From contig NC_087377.1 in assembly GCF_963675165.1 (NCBI RefSeq), forward strand, positions 11,146,632 to 11,210,631: DNA of 64,000 nt, given 5' to 3'. Made by a program: the position numbers and the translations under genes. This DNA comes from Halichondria panicea (lineage: Eukaryota > Porifera > Demospongiae > Suberitida > Halichondriidae). Shown piece by piece: positions 12,001 to 23,600 of this stretch (positions within the stretch are counted from its first letter, which is position 1; every line of letters begins with the position of its first letter). The notes beneath the pieces are model-generated. The model was not told where the DNA came from. It saw only the letters and a list, made by a program, of their open reading frames with translations, and did no database searches.

Positions 12001-15000
12001 GCAGAGGTACTTACAGCTGCAACACTGGGTATAGACTGTCTGGATCATCTTCTCGTACTTGCTCATCCAGTGGCAGCTGGTCTGGATCCAATCCCTCCTG
12101 TCAAAGTAAGCCATACAGTGTTTGTGTGAATTGCCTGAGTTCGATAGCATGAGCATTTCTTTGTAGGAATTTGCCCAACATTGAATAACCCAAGCAATGG
12201 TCGAGTGTCCGTTAGCTCTTATTTTATCGGAAGCAGAGGTACTTACAGCTGCAACACTGGGTATGGACTGTCTGGATCATCTTCTCGTACTTGCTCGTCC
12301 AGTGGCAGCTGGTCTGGATCCAATCCCTCCTGTCAAAGTAAGCTAGTTATGTGAAGTATCATGCATCCGATGTTTAATATGAATGTTTATTTGCAGGAAT
12401 TTGCCCTACACTGAATAACCCGAGCAATGGTCGGGTGTCTGTTAGCTCTTATTTTGGAAGAGGCAGAGGTACTTACAGCTGCAACACTGGGTATAGACTG
12501 TCTGGATCATCTTCTCGTACTTGCTCATCCAGTGGCAGCTGGTCTGGATCCAATCCCTCCTGTCAAAGTAAGCCATACAGTGTTTGTGTGAATTGCCTGA
12601 GTTCGATAGCATGAGCATTTCTTTGTAGGAATTTGCCCAACATTGAATAACCCAAGCAATGGTCGAGTGTCCGTTAGCTCTTATTTTATCGGAAGCAGAG
12701 GTACTTACAGCTGCAACACTGGGTATGGACTGTCTGGATCATCTTCTCGTACTTGCTCGTCCAGTGGCAGCTGGTCTGGATCTAATCCCTCCTGTCAAAG
12801 TAAGCTAGTTATGTGAAGTATCATGCATCCGATGTTTAATATGAATGTTTATTTGCAGGAATTTGCCCTACACTGAATAACCCGAGCAATGGTCGGGTGT
12901 CTGTTAGCTCTTATTTTGGAAGAGGCACAGGTACTTACAGCTGCAACACTGGGTATAGACTGTCTGGATCATCTTCTCGTACTTGCTCATCCAGTGGCAG
13001 CTGGTCTGGATCCAATCCCTCCTGTCAAAGTAAGCCATACAGTGTTTGTGTGAATTGCCTGAGTTCGATAGCATGGGCATTTCTTTGTAGGAATTTGCCC
13101 AACATTGAATAACCCAAGCAATGGTCGTGTGTCCGTTAGCTCTTATTTTATCGGAAGCAGAGGTACTTACAGCTGCAACACTGGGTATGGACTATCTGGT
13201 TCCTCTTCTCGTACTTGCTCGTCCAGTGGCAGCTGGTCTGGATCCAATCCCTCCTGTCAAAGTAAGCTAGTTATGTGAAGTATCATGCATCCGATGTTAA
13301 TATGAATGTTTATTTGCAGGAATTTGCCCTACACTGAATAACCCGAGCAATGGTCGGGTGTCTGTTAGCTCTTATTTTGGAAGAGGCAGAGGTACTTACA
13401 GCTGCAACACTGGGTATAGACTGTCTGGATCATCTTCTCGTACTTGCTCATCCAGCGGCAGCTGGTCTGGATCCAATCCCTCCTGTCGAAGTAAGCCATA
13501 CAGTAAATTATCTGAGTTTTATAGCATGAGCATTTCTTTGTAGGAATTTGCCCAACACTGAATAACCCAAGCAATGGTCGAGTGTCCGTTAGCTCTTATT
13601 TTATCGGAAGCAGAGGTACTTACAGCTGCAACACTGGATATGGACTGTCTGGATTATCTTCTCGTACTTGCTCGTCCAGTGGCAGTTGGTCTGGATCCAA
13701 TCCCTCCTGTCGAAGTAAGTTAGTGGTTTTGTGTGGATTATTTTATTGTGAATGTTTATTTGCAGGAGTTTGCCCTCTGCTGAACAACCCAAGCAATGGT
13801 CGGGTGTCCGTTAGCTCATGTTTTATAGAAGGCAAAGCTACTTACAGCTGCAATACTGGGTATAGACTATCTGGCTCATATTCTCGTACTTGCTCTTCCA
13901 GCGGCAGCTGGTCTGGATCCAATTCCTCCTGTCAAAGTGAGCTCTGAGTGATATTTTTGGTCAGATAAGCTTTTTTCAGGTCTGCTATGTACATACTGTG
14001 TACATACTGTGCTTAATTGTGACTACTACATGTAGCTGCTGTCTTAACTTTTACCTTTTATCCTTTAGGAGAGAATGAAATTTGTGATTCTAAACTTGCT
14101 AGTTTTGCGAAAGAACAAAATCTAAAGCGGGAAAGAGTTGTTCAATCCATTGTTACCATAGTTGGCTTTGCACCAGAACTAGTGACTGAAATGTTTAATA
14201 CATCATCACACAATGAGTCTAATTCAAGTGGCTTGATCTTCAAACACGTTTATACATCTCTGTCTGAGACGTTCAATGTTGCACCATCTGAAGCAAAATT
14301 CAACAAATTTGTTGAAGCCGTAACCGAAATATCTATAGCCGAAGATGAAGCCTGCAGTGGATCAGATAGTCCAAGTGCAGCTGATATTCCAGGAATCGTA
14401 ATTAAATTCAATCAACTTTTCTCTGCTGGTAAAAGTGGAGATATAACTGAAATCAGGAGTTTGTATGGGCAGATTCTTTGCATTAAACGTCATGAGCAGG
14501 CACCAGATACCAATAGAAGTAAAAGATCAACACATTGTCCTGAAGTATCGAATTGTGGTTGTCCAGAAGGGGACCTTGATGAGCCTGACAATATAATTTG
14601 TGCTTGCCATTTCTTTGGGTGTCTAGATCCTGACCAGCACATGAAGCCCATGCTTGGTTTTGATGATCGGATACAATGTTTAGCCTTTGTGATTGATACC
14701 ACAGGTAGCATGTCTAGCGAAATAGCAGGTGCCAAAAAAATATTAACCGATTTTATCCGGGCTGAAGAAAATCTTAATATTCTTGGATGCTATCTACTTG
14801 TGCCATTCAATGATGTTGGTCCTGACAATGCTCATGTACCAGATGCAAGTAAGTATCTGTTTAGACTTACACATGTGTTGAGTGGTGTAGTATACCTGTA
14901 CGAACGTGTTTGTATCCATTCTAATTTGGTAACTTCATGTATGCTATCTGTGAACCAGACCAGCTTTGCATGCAGGTATACACAGACATAATGAGTGGCT

Positions 15001-16828
15001 TCATTTGTTAGTTCAACAATTAGCTTCTCTGTTTTGCCATTATATAGGTGTTGGCAATATCTCAGTTGCTTATACGGATGAAGTGGATGAATTGTTGACC
15101 TTTTATAGTAATCTGAATGGCTTGCAGGCTAAAGGAGGTGGTGATGGTCCTGAATATTCTCTTGATGCCATGCTTAAAGCTCTTAAGTTGAAACATTATG
15201 ATGATTCTGATAGGTTAGTACCGTGGATGATGGACGGCTCACAAATGATAGTGATAACAGATGCGCCATCAAAACACCAAGAAATAGAGCTCAACGTTTC
15301 TAGGATGGCGTATGATATGGGAGTTTGCATTCATTTCTTTGTCTCTGATAGTTATGGAACTGAAGATGGACTCTATAAACGTGTAGCTGATGAAACTAAT
15401 GGTCAACTTATTTTTCCGTTCTCGAATTGGGATATTGCCAAATTTGCTTCATCGTATATGAATTCACCTTGTGCATTTGAAGTTTCACGAAGAAAACGTG
15501 CAGCTATTGCTTCTCGTTGTCAAAGTTTCCATATTTCTGAGTTGTCAATATTGTTTCGATTCTCTGGCAACACTGATTCAAGTGTCATTCTTACACGTCC
15601 GTCCGGAACAACAATTGAGGTATTGGGAGGTGCAGGAGTTGCAGTTCACTCGGAGGGTCATCCTGAAGCGGGAGAATGGTTGGCCTGTTTGAGCTCAGGA
15701 GACTTGGAATTCTCTGTAGACCAAGATTATTCATTGGATGCTACACTTGGATATTTGAAGAAGACTAATACTGGAACAATTGTTGCATCAATTGTTCCAC
15801 CAACAGAGTGTAAGTTAATTTAGTTGTGCATGGTTTTATAGGTATGTTGTAGCCTCGATTCCAGGCCGCTCTCAATTGAGAAAGACCTCTAGTGAGAGGG
15901 GCTGGGATCGAGGCTAGGTATATGTTGGTGCTTATCAAGGAGCATTTATAATACTATATAGTATTGAACTTCAAGAGAATTATAGAACCATTAATTATGT
16001 AATAGGAACTAAGTTAAATTATGTTACGAGCAAAAATTTTTCCATTATAAACATAGGTTCCACTGGTCAGGTCATGCTGTCAACTTCCAAAAATGCCTTG
16101 ATAGTTCAGTCTCGGTTGTCTATGTTGGGCAGTGATCAAAATGTCATTCAAACAGCGCACTTGGCAAAATGCAGTGACGCTTTTGTAGCAAACATGTCAT
16201 TCCCACGAGGAGAGTACACTTTCTTGCTAGAAGGAGTTGATACAAGTGGTGTTTGGATTTCTTACCGTGTTGGCAAAAAGGTGGTATTTAGACCTGGAGA
16301 GTATGAACTTGTTGCAAATGGCAAGAAGACTATTGAAATTGAGCTGTCTGATACATTCGGTATCAGTTTTTCAATCAGTAATCTCAATTCCTATGCTTCA
16401 ACGTTTGATTTCTCTACCACTTCTCCTGGATTCATTGCAACATTGCAGAAAAAGAGTGTATCACTTTCTCCGGGAGAGATTAGAAATGTTGTTGTAGTTT
16501 TCTCTGTATCAAGTTCCTCCGTTCGAAAAGGATCCACTCACACAATTGAATTCCGAGCCTCAAACGGCTGTGTAACCCTCTCAGATACCAAAATTGTGAT
16601 GATTAAGGTAAGAGAATTAATGATCCTTATTTGCTTTTTTGTCAATAAATATAATGTCAAGTAATTAACTGTAATATTAATTTTGTGCAGGCCGCTGGTA
16701 CTCCTCCTCCAGCAGAAGTGTGTGGGTGTCAGAATGGTGGTACCTGTGTGGTGCAGACACGACGTGGGCGGGAGTTTAAGAGTTGCTTGTGTCCCTCTGG
16801 ATACCGGGGACGCACTTGTGAAACATAG
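8490..16828 (+). CDS. Gene A2: secreted EMI - 15x CCP - vWA - EGF protein (~1708 aa)
   Basis: Exons: 8490-8563, 8705-8857, 8922-9022, fifteen CCP exons from 10558 to 13936, 14069-14848, 15048-15809, 16057-16607, 16691-16828. They sum to 5127 bp in frame. Residues 1-23 are a signal peptide (MDLLRKLVIFAVILLC then polar). Residues ~25-109 are EMI-like: spaced Cys, Tyr/Arg-rich, ending CCLGYAG..CQ. CCP modules fill ~110-965. A furin-like RSKR lies near 1114. A vWA domain follows with a MIDAS-like DTTGS near 1174 and GGGDGPE near 1254, resembling the hemicentin/VWA7 type, which continues into a beta-sandwich region (~1340-1660). The last 46 residues are an EGF module ending at TAG. No membrane segment is visible, so the protein is probably secreted into matrix or onto cell surfaces. 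Gene B starts 868 bp downstream. Confidence 0.9.
9298..9436. mobile_element. MITE, family M1, with TA target duplication
   Basis: In A2 intron 3. Ends CCGTATAGCAGATATAC and, inverted, CCGTGTAACGGGTATAT, flanked by TA on each side (9296-9297, 9437-9438). Related ends occur at 62446-62643 and partly at 22600-22695. Length about 139 bp, no coding capacity. Confidence 0.7.
9677..9873. repeat. Dispersed repeat R1 (reverse copy of 4271-4483)
   Basis: Lies within the 1.5-kb A2 intron 3 (9023-10557) and matches 4271-4483 as reverse complement. The rest of that intron holds a short perfect hairpin at 9072-9109, MITE 9298-9436 and an F2 foldback at 10421-10456. I see no exon in it. Confidence 0.6.
10421..10456. 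repeat. Short foldback, family F2
   Basis: 'tagcctcgtttccaaattgg' is followed by its inverse 'cctgggaacgaggcta', a compact member of the TAGCCTCG palindromic family in A2 intron 3. Confidence 0.65.
10558..13936 (+). repeat. Tandem array of 15 CCP exons in gene A2
   Basis: CCP exons: 10558-10728, 10789-10959, 11010-11183, 11243-11413, 11473-11643, 11705-11875, 11935-12105, 12167-12337, 12397-12567, 12629-12799, 12859-13029, 13091-13261, 13320-13490, 13544-13714 and 13766-13936. All are 171 bp except the third (174 bp). All are phase 1-1, so gain or loss of any exon keeps frame. Introns within the central part are only 58-61 bp. Every module keeps four cysteines and the W-S-G-S-N-x-S-C ending. 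The stretch after V-S-V-S-S differs most between copies. Confidence 0.93.
11705..13543 (+). repeat. Higher-order two-exon repeat (period ~462 bp) in the CCP array
   Basis: Exon-intron-exon-intron dimers repeat at 11705, 12167, 12629 and 13091, and a fifth starts at 13544 after a slightly shorter unit (453 bp). Two intron types alternate: one ending 'tgaatgtttatttgcag' and one containing 'gcctgagttcgatagcatgagc'. Both are almost unchanged between units. Identity in introns as well as exons points to recent unequal crossing-over or gene conversion. Just upstream, the introns at 11184-11242 and 11414-11472 are identical, marking a single-exon duplication. Confidence 0.92.
14069..16607 (+). CDS. 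A2 vWA and hemicentin/VWA7-like region exons
   Basis: Three exons (14069-14848, 15048-15809, 16057-16607). The first has about 130 residues without a recognised domain, then RSKR followed by S-T-H-C (a furin-like site) and a Cys-rich linker with the motif C-H-F-F-G-C, then the start of the vWA fold with L-A-F-V-I-D-T-T-G-S-M. The second completes vWA (K-G-G-G-D-G-P-E, helix, then V-I-T-D-A-P) and enters a beta-rich segment with R-P-S-G-T-T-I, like the domain that follows vWA in hemicentin and VWA7. The third continues beta-sandwich sequence with two cysteines and ends in phase 0. A metal-dependent adhesion role is known for vWA families and inferred here. Confidence 0.85.
15850..15916. repeat. 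Short foldback, family F2 (best-formed copy)
   Basis: 'tagcctcgattccaggccgc' and its near-perfect inverse ending 'gggatcgaggcta' bound a 67-bp unit in the intron between the second vWA exon and the next exon. Confidence 0.75.
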
Positions 16829-16967
16829 AGTGAGTTCGATTGGCCAACTTTCTTAGCTACAAACCAATAATTATTTACATGCACATTATTCATTTGACGA
16901 TGCTATGCACACATCAAGCTCTAGCTCTAGCCATCATGCATTATAGACATAGTTTACCGTGACACAA

Positions 16968-17012
<45 letters not shown>

Positions 17013-17695
17013 GGTCTTATTCCCATGCTGAGCTGTGAAAGATAAAACTCTATGATCTAGTTTATTAACTTGACTGAAATTGAATTTATGAGTGCTGCTA
17101 TAATACTACGTATAGAAAATTCTTAATTATACGTTGTGACTTTTTGTGCTGGAAAAATGTATTATAGTGTTCTGTGCTTTGTTTAGTATCAATAGTAGCT
17201 ATCTAAATTATGAATCTCACTAAAACCTGGCAGCTAGGATGCAGTACACTAGTAACCACAGTTACAACAAGGTGATAAACCCAACATTCCACTTACATTG
17301 TCCAACCATATTATTGTAATTCAAATCGTCAGCAAAATAATTTATTCAAGCATTGGGGAACATGTTTAGATCTATACCCTGTAGATATAGTCTCACCATA
17401 AATAGAAGAGGTCTTACTTTTGTCTGGGTTGCTGTGATTAGACTCCAGATCTAAAAGCTGACTAAAAGCTGAGCTTTGTAGCCTTAGAAGTGAGGAGGGA
17501 GGGGCTGCTTCTGCAGAAAAGTAATGCCGTGCAGTAATGATTTCATGTCATGTGGTTAAATTGTTTCAAACATAAACCCACATCACATTAAACATGTGTG
17601 CTTGATGAATATATTAGAGTTAGAGGAGCTAGCTAGCTAGCTATATATCAAGTCAGCAGAAGAATTACCTCTCCAAGTGGAGTTGAAGCCGCAAC
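16829..17695. other. A2-B intergenic region with CA microsatellite
   Basis: The 868 bp between the A2 stop and the B start hold a (CA)20 run at about 16971-17010 and no gene. The copy before gene C (37441-38213) is highly similar with a shorter CA run. I found no canonical AATAAA close behind the A2 stop. Confidence 0.7.
17642..17648 (+). promoter_or_regulatory. Putative TATA box of gene B
   Basis: TATATAT about 48 bp before the start codon, preserved at the same place before gene C (38158-38164), so the promoter was copied with the gene. Confidence 0.4.
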
Positions 17696-20600
17696 ATGAA
17701 GTCTGTAGTTATACTTGTTGCGTGGCTAGTGATTTGGGGGCTCTCTAATGAAGTGCTGTCTGAACCAGTCATGGAGGATGGTATGCTGAAGTCTAATTAC
17801 ACGCAGCTAGTTTTTGCACTTGTATGTAAGGTTCATAATTATACTGCATGTCTAGCTTGCTGGATATGTAATTGCTCAAGCTGTAAGGTTTCTTAATTAA
17901 CTGTAAAAGTACGTTATTGTTCCAGTGTAAATTCTCTGGTACTTTTTGCTGCATAAATTAATAGTCGCTGTTCTCTCAATTAATAGCTGTAGAAAATTTG
18001 TCCGAGTATAGGTAAAGATACAAAATTTCCAAATTACCCGACCTTATACTGTTATTAATTACGTAAATTGGTTTAGTTTGTTGTTTAACAAGGTGTATCC
18101 TATCTGTTCGATCTCTACCTAAAAGCAGGCGTGTAGAGTTGAGTTGAGTTCAGTAGCTCCTCATCGTACTTTCTGTATTTTATTCGTGAGCAAAATTCTT
18201 TTAGTTGGAATTCTGAGTGTACATTAATTTATACAGTGACATGAACAGATATGCGTACTATTAGGTATAATTGTTGTCCTGTGTGTTATCCGTTTCCTAG
18301 CTTTTTAGTGCTTTATTGTTAGTGTGTGTGTGTTTTGATAGACTCCTATAAACTTGTCACCTTCTCTCACTCCATTAGACACCGACTGTAGGAGAGTGGG
18401 GACGCACTAATGGGCCGCATAGAATAATTATATTGTACACCATAGAATAGTGTTTGTTTTGGGTGCCTGTATCCCATAGCTACGGAGTTGTTGACCAATT
18501 TTCTATCAAAGCACTGTGGAATGATACAAACACACTAACCGACTTGTTGTTGATTTCACAGCATCATGTGTGCGTGAGAATGTATGTATATTGATTTATT
18601 GCCTGAATGTGAACATCTTTAATTAATGTCAAATATCGTACTGGGAAGAGTTCTATGTGCAATGGAAGAAATGCTAATTCAAAGTTGCGCAAGTCTTTGA
18701 ATTCCTTGGTCAAGATAAACATTCCAGCTGGCCTTACTCTCAACAGACACCTGTTAGCAACCTTGCTCTTCTTGAATAGATCTTAAGTACTGACCCTTTA
18801 CAGAAGCCAATTCACAACACAGCCCAGAGCTTCACCTGTCATGAGTAGTAGTAGTCATGCAAGCATTCATTTACTAGCTAGCCCCTGGGGGTATTTTGTC
18901 TATTGACACCTGTGGAAGTGTGGAAGTTTATTGTGTTTTAGGGGATTAGATTAGCATCTTGTCAATTCACCTTGTGACCAGGTCTGTTTCATCCGATAGC
19001 TTTATTTGCCTTCACCATAGTATTAACATTGCTAGAGGGGCAGGACACCAGTTTAGGCACTTGATGACAATAAGTTAGGTGTTGTCCCACTAACTGAATT
19101 TATGTTGGTTATGCAAAACGTACTAAATTTTACATAATTATGTGTATTATTGGTGTACGTATGATTGGTTACAGAAATATTACTAACTAACTTTAATATT
19201 AATCAGACTGATGGCCTAGCTCTATTTATAGCTTCATGTACAAACATGTTGTTTTAATTTAGATCTGTAATTGACTGAGCTTGAAGTTGTTAGGTCATGC
19301 ATGGACACACACACAAATGGCTTTTATCTTGTTCGCTATATTCCCAGTTCAACAGAGCACCTACTTTGTGTTGATGATGCATTTCCTAGTCCACTCTCAG
19401 ACTAGGTAATCGGGTTACTCCCACCCTGATCTCTCAGATAAAGCAAACACTAGCTGTCTACAACTATGCTTTGTTTTCTGATCAATAGGAAAATTGCTAG
19501 TCAATTGTGACTAAAGCAGTTGCGTTTAATTTTTGTTTCCTGTATGGGTATATACATATCGCTGTGTTCAATTAAAGAAAGAATTGCTGTATTTAGTGTG
19601 TAGGAGAGCTGATCATTATAATGGATCGTAAAACACAAAAACACAATAGCTGTCTGGACTTGAATCATTTCGAATAGTCAACTACTTATGAGGTATATAG
19701 ACAAAATTAGCTGCGAAGGAAGTTATGGGCCAAGTGCTCCTGTGTTTCTATAGTAGACTAATTGTTGTGTTTAGCTGTTGGTAATGTAAGTGATGATTTC
19801 TCAAGTGTAGTTAGTGTGTGGCATATTGGCTACCAGAGTTCTGTGTTGTTACTGTCTCGAGTGTGTTGAAGAATGAATGTGTGTGCATTTTTGTATTTCA
19901 AAGTTCTTTGGTGCAATTAAGGGTGTCTTCAAAACCAACTGCTTTAATGCTCCTTTGATTTTTTCATTCTTCTGTATCAATGTACATGCAGCTGTCCCAG
20001 ATATAATTATATTAATTTGTACTTCCCTCTTTAGTAGGTATGTCTGGACTTTTGTTAAATGTATCCCCAATTTACATTTCAACAAGTGTGGGTTGTGGTG
20101 GTATTGATGATTGGGTTTAGCTAGTGGCGCACCTACTCTGCTCTGTGATCACTAAGCCGTATAAATACAACGTATGGCATTGTTGGAAGTATAGCATGCA
20201 ATATGACCCTCCAACAGTGAGCGAATAGCTCCAGGCAGTCCCACACAAGAGGTCATGTTAGCCAGCATTGAAGCGTGTATAATATGCCGGCGTTTGTGTG
20301 TGGTTGTGATTGGTGTGTGAGGTAACATTTCACTGAGTGTAATTGGATCCCTTAATTCACTTATTATGTCAATCTAATACTCGATCCCATATACTAGCTA
20401 GTCCCTCAATAGTATTGCATGGGTTGACCCATCTTAAGTCAGAACACTCTATGTATTACTTCCATCAGCTAGCTTACAGTAATAGCTAAACACATTACGG
20501 TACATAAGACTTACATGTACCACGGGTACGCACCAGTCTTTAGAGACAATTAAAACATCTATTTAATTTCATTTGCAGGTAGTATACGTATGAGAATTCT

Positions 20601-23600
20601 AAAACTGACGACACACTTGCACCAAGTCACCACATGCATATAATAATATTGCATTTTTGCGACACTGTATTGTTTTACGATCAATTACCTGCAGCTATAT
20701 AGCACTAGCTGGTCCATCCTCTAGTCTATCTGTTATGTGCTCCATTGTAAAGTGTATTGATTACTCCTAAATTCTTTCTCAGTGGTGGTATGATATGTAT
20801 CCATGAATATCATTATGTAAAGCCAGTGTCAGTGTTTGGGTCACTTACTTATCCCACGAACAGTGTCTGGTTGATTAATCTAAAGGAATTCATTTTTTGT
20901 AGCCAGGCCTACAGTTTAATGTGCCAGTCACATTCCCAGAGTGTAGTATGGCACTCCCTCCCTGACAGCCATGGCCCTAAAATATGCACAGTGAATTTTC
21001 CCACAGTGTTACCACATAGCATTACTTGTATTGTGGTTTAGTAGTAGCCAATGCTTTGAACTCTATTTCCTGGTACGAAACAAATGTATACACATGCATG
21101 CAGCTGAGAACTGTAATAATTATCTTTGATGGTAGAGTTTCTATCCTGCATGCTCATAGAAGCTAGAAGCTTTATTATAATTATGTCTTGATCATTGTTA
21201 CATGCCCTGAAATTGTATCTGTTTTGTGCACAATCGTTTGTACCCGGCAAAGCTTGATATCAACAATATATTGTATTACCTCAACACAATGGTCTAGATG
21301 GCTCCAGAGATCCTCTAGTTAATTTGTGTGGTGGTCGCTCATTCATTTGACGATGTACTAGCCTCGATTCCAGGCCGCTAAGAGAGGGCCTGGTATCGAC
21401 TGTTTGCGCATGCGCCACCTATTACCCAGAAAGTGGGTAATTCGGATACCATTGTATTTTGCTCAGTAAAACAATGACGTCACAACGAACGGAAGTGGAT
21501 TGAAGAAAGTGGATAGAAGTGTGATTGTAGCCCGTGTGATATCATTCTAATAGCTACCCTTAGCCTACTATGTTAACAAAGGACTCACAGCCTGCAACCG
21601 TGTGGATAACAATCCTCTGAACGGAGGGGAAGGCTGACAATAGCCTATATGGATAGGCCACGCCCATCTGACACTAACCTTGGTTAAAGTCGACTCTATC
21701 AGAAAGAAATTGCTGCTGTAACCAATACAGCTCTGTCTCTAGCTAGCTAGCTATATAGCTCTGTGTCTGACTTTATGAAGAGTATTCTTTGTCTGTATAT
21801 GTTATTCAGGATATAATTCGGGTAAAAATTCAGTTTAATGGAAACATTACGGGAATATTATCCAATAATTTGACGCATGCGCAAGCAGTCAGTAGCAGGC
21901 CTAATTGTTTAGGCCTTGAGAAGGAGGCTAACGATGTACATGCATGTACACGTGTTTTCATACCAACTATAGTATATGTCACCCATGGCCAAAGAGTCGC
22001 AGCAATTATCACGATCAACGTAGTAATTGGTTACTTGTCTGATCACTCACGAGTGAAATTGGTGAACAAATCAGATTTTCGTAGAAAGTCCTTCACTATT
22101 AGTTAAGGAATTTTAGTCCTAACCATGCAGGTTTTCTTGAAGAAATGTCATGTATTCAATAGATGAGGTTTCTAGGACAGATGGGTTCTGGGCAGTTCAA
22201 GTGAATATTCTAGCAATTACGTATACTGTTTTATTTTGCAGGAATACAATTAAACCGTGAGAACAAGACGCTTTTCTCCAATGAAAGAGCTGTATTTAAT
22301 CGACTGTGCCAATACATGAGGTCAGTATTGCAGCACTTGGATGTGTATGCGCTATGGGTATAGCTTCATAGCAGGCAAAATAATATAATGTCATGTTCTC
22401 AGAAATAATAGTGTTGTTCATGCTGGATACCATTTCTGTAGTGATACAAACATGCTTAACGAGCTGCAATGGATTCACAATGGTGACTTAAGTCTTACAA
22501 TAATTGTACGCCCGCTCTTAATAAAGCTTGTGGTTGATTAAAGCATCATTGGGAAGCCACGCCTTTAAATCTTTGCATGTTATAGCAGGTAATTCTATTA
22601 AAGATATACAATTTTCGTGGACTTAATTTTCATGTAAGATTCTAACCCACAAAATCAGCAAAAATTAAGCCCCTCGAAAATTTAGCACTATACGGTAGTA
22701 CAATAATTATGTAGTTTTCAGTTATATCTCAGCAATGGATAGAGTGTTATTGGTTTTAAAATGTAGCCCATTTATCTGTAAACTTACTACAGAAATTTGA
22801 AAGCTAATTTTTCAGAAGTTATTACTCTAACCAAAAGTGTACCTAAAAACCAGTAAATCATGAATTATAGACACTGTGAACATATGTAAGACCCATGCAT
22901 AAAGGATGGTCAGGAAACCTAAATCATTGAACAATTATGTGATGAAGTCTAGGACCTTACCTGTACAAGATTACTGTTTTATTTACTCTAACCGATTACT
23001 CACTATAATAATTTGCTATTGTTCTATTAATCATCACAAACCCACCACCTTATGTTTCCATTGGATATGTTGTAACTAGTCATTGACCTACACATTGGTA
23101 TCAACACTATTTCTTAGAAATGTTCCAATCGAAAGATATTTACATTTAAGTACAACTACTCACAAATTTGTGGTATAAATCTACTCTCTAAGCTTGATGC
23201 ACTGTATAAAAATCAGAAAACTTGTTGAGGAATTTTAGTCCTAATCAGAAATGTCATGAATTCAATAGATAAGGTTTCTAGGAGACAGATCTGATGGGTG
23301 GTGGGCACTTTAAGTGAATGCCTTGAACATTCTAGCAATTACGTATACTGCAGGAATACAATTAAACCGTGAGAACAAGACGCTTTTCTCCAATGAAGGA
23401 GCTGTATTTAATCGACTGTGCCAATACATGAGGTCAGTATATTGCAGCACTTGGATGTGTATGTATTAATTTGTGTACGCTATGGGTATAGCTTCATAGC
23501 TAGGCAAAATAATATAATATCATGGTAAAGCTTCATAGCTACGCGAAATAATGTCATGTTCCCAGAATTGTAATATTATATAATTAGTGAGTGTTTTTGC

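Noticed and set aside
10834-13792. Minus-strand frames across the CCP array
   Set aside because: Antisense shadows of the repeated CCP exons, recurring with the repeat period.
10558-13936. Regularly spaced near-identical repeats considered as a CRISPR-like array
   Set aside because: Repeats are 171-bp coding exons with splice sites and short introns, not ~30-bp repeats with unique spacers.
14490-14735. 81-aa minus-strand frame across the vWA exon
   Set aside because: Antisense of a strongly supported vWA coding exon.
16971-17010. CA run considered as a regulatory element
   Set aside because: A plain dinucleotide microsatellite, shorter in the duplicate copy, with no other evidence of function.
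20757-21041. 94-aa frame in gene B intron 1, repeated at 41330-41599 in gene C
   Set aside because: The identity is explained by the segmental duplication of intronic DNA. The two frames already differ in length at the 3' end and contain no domain.
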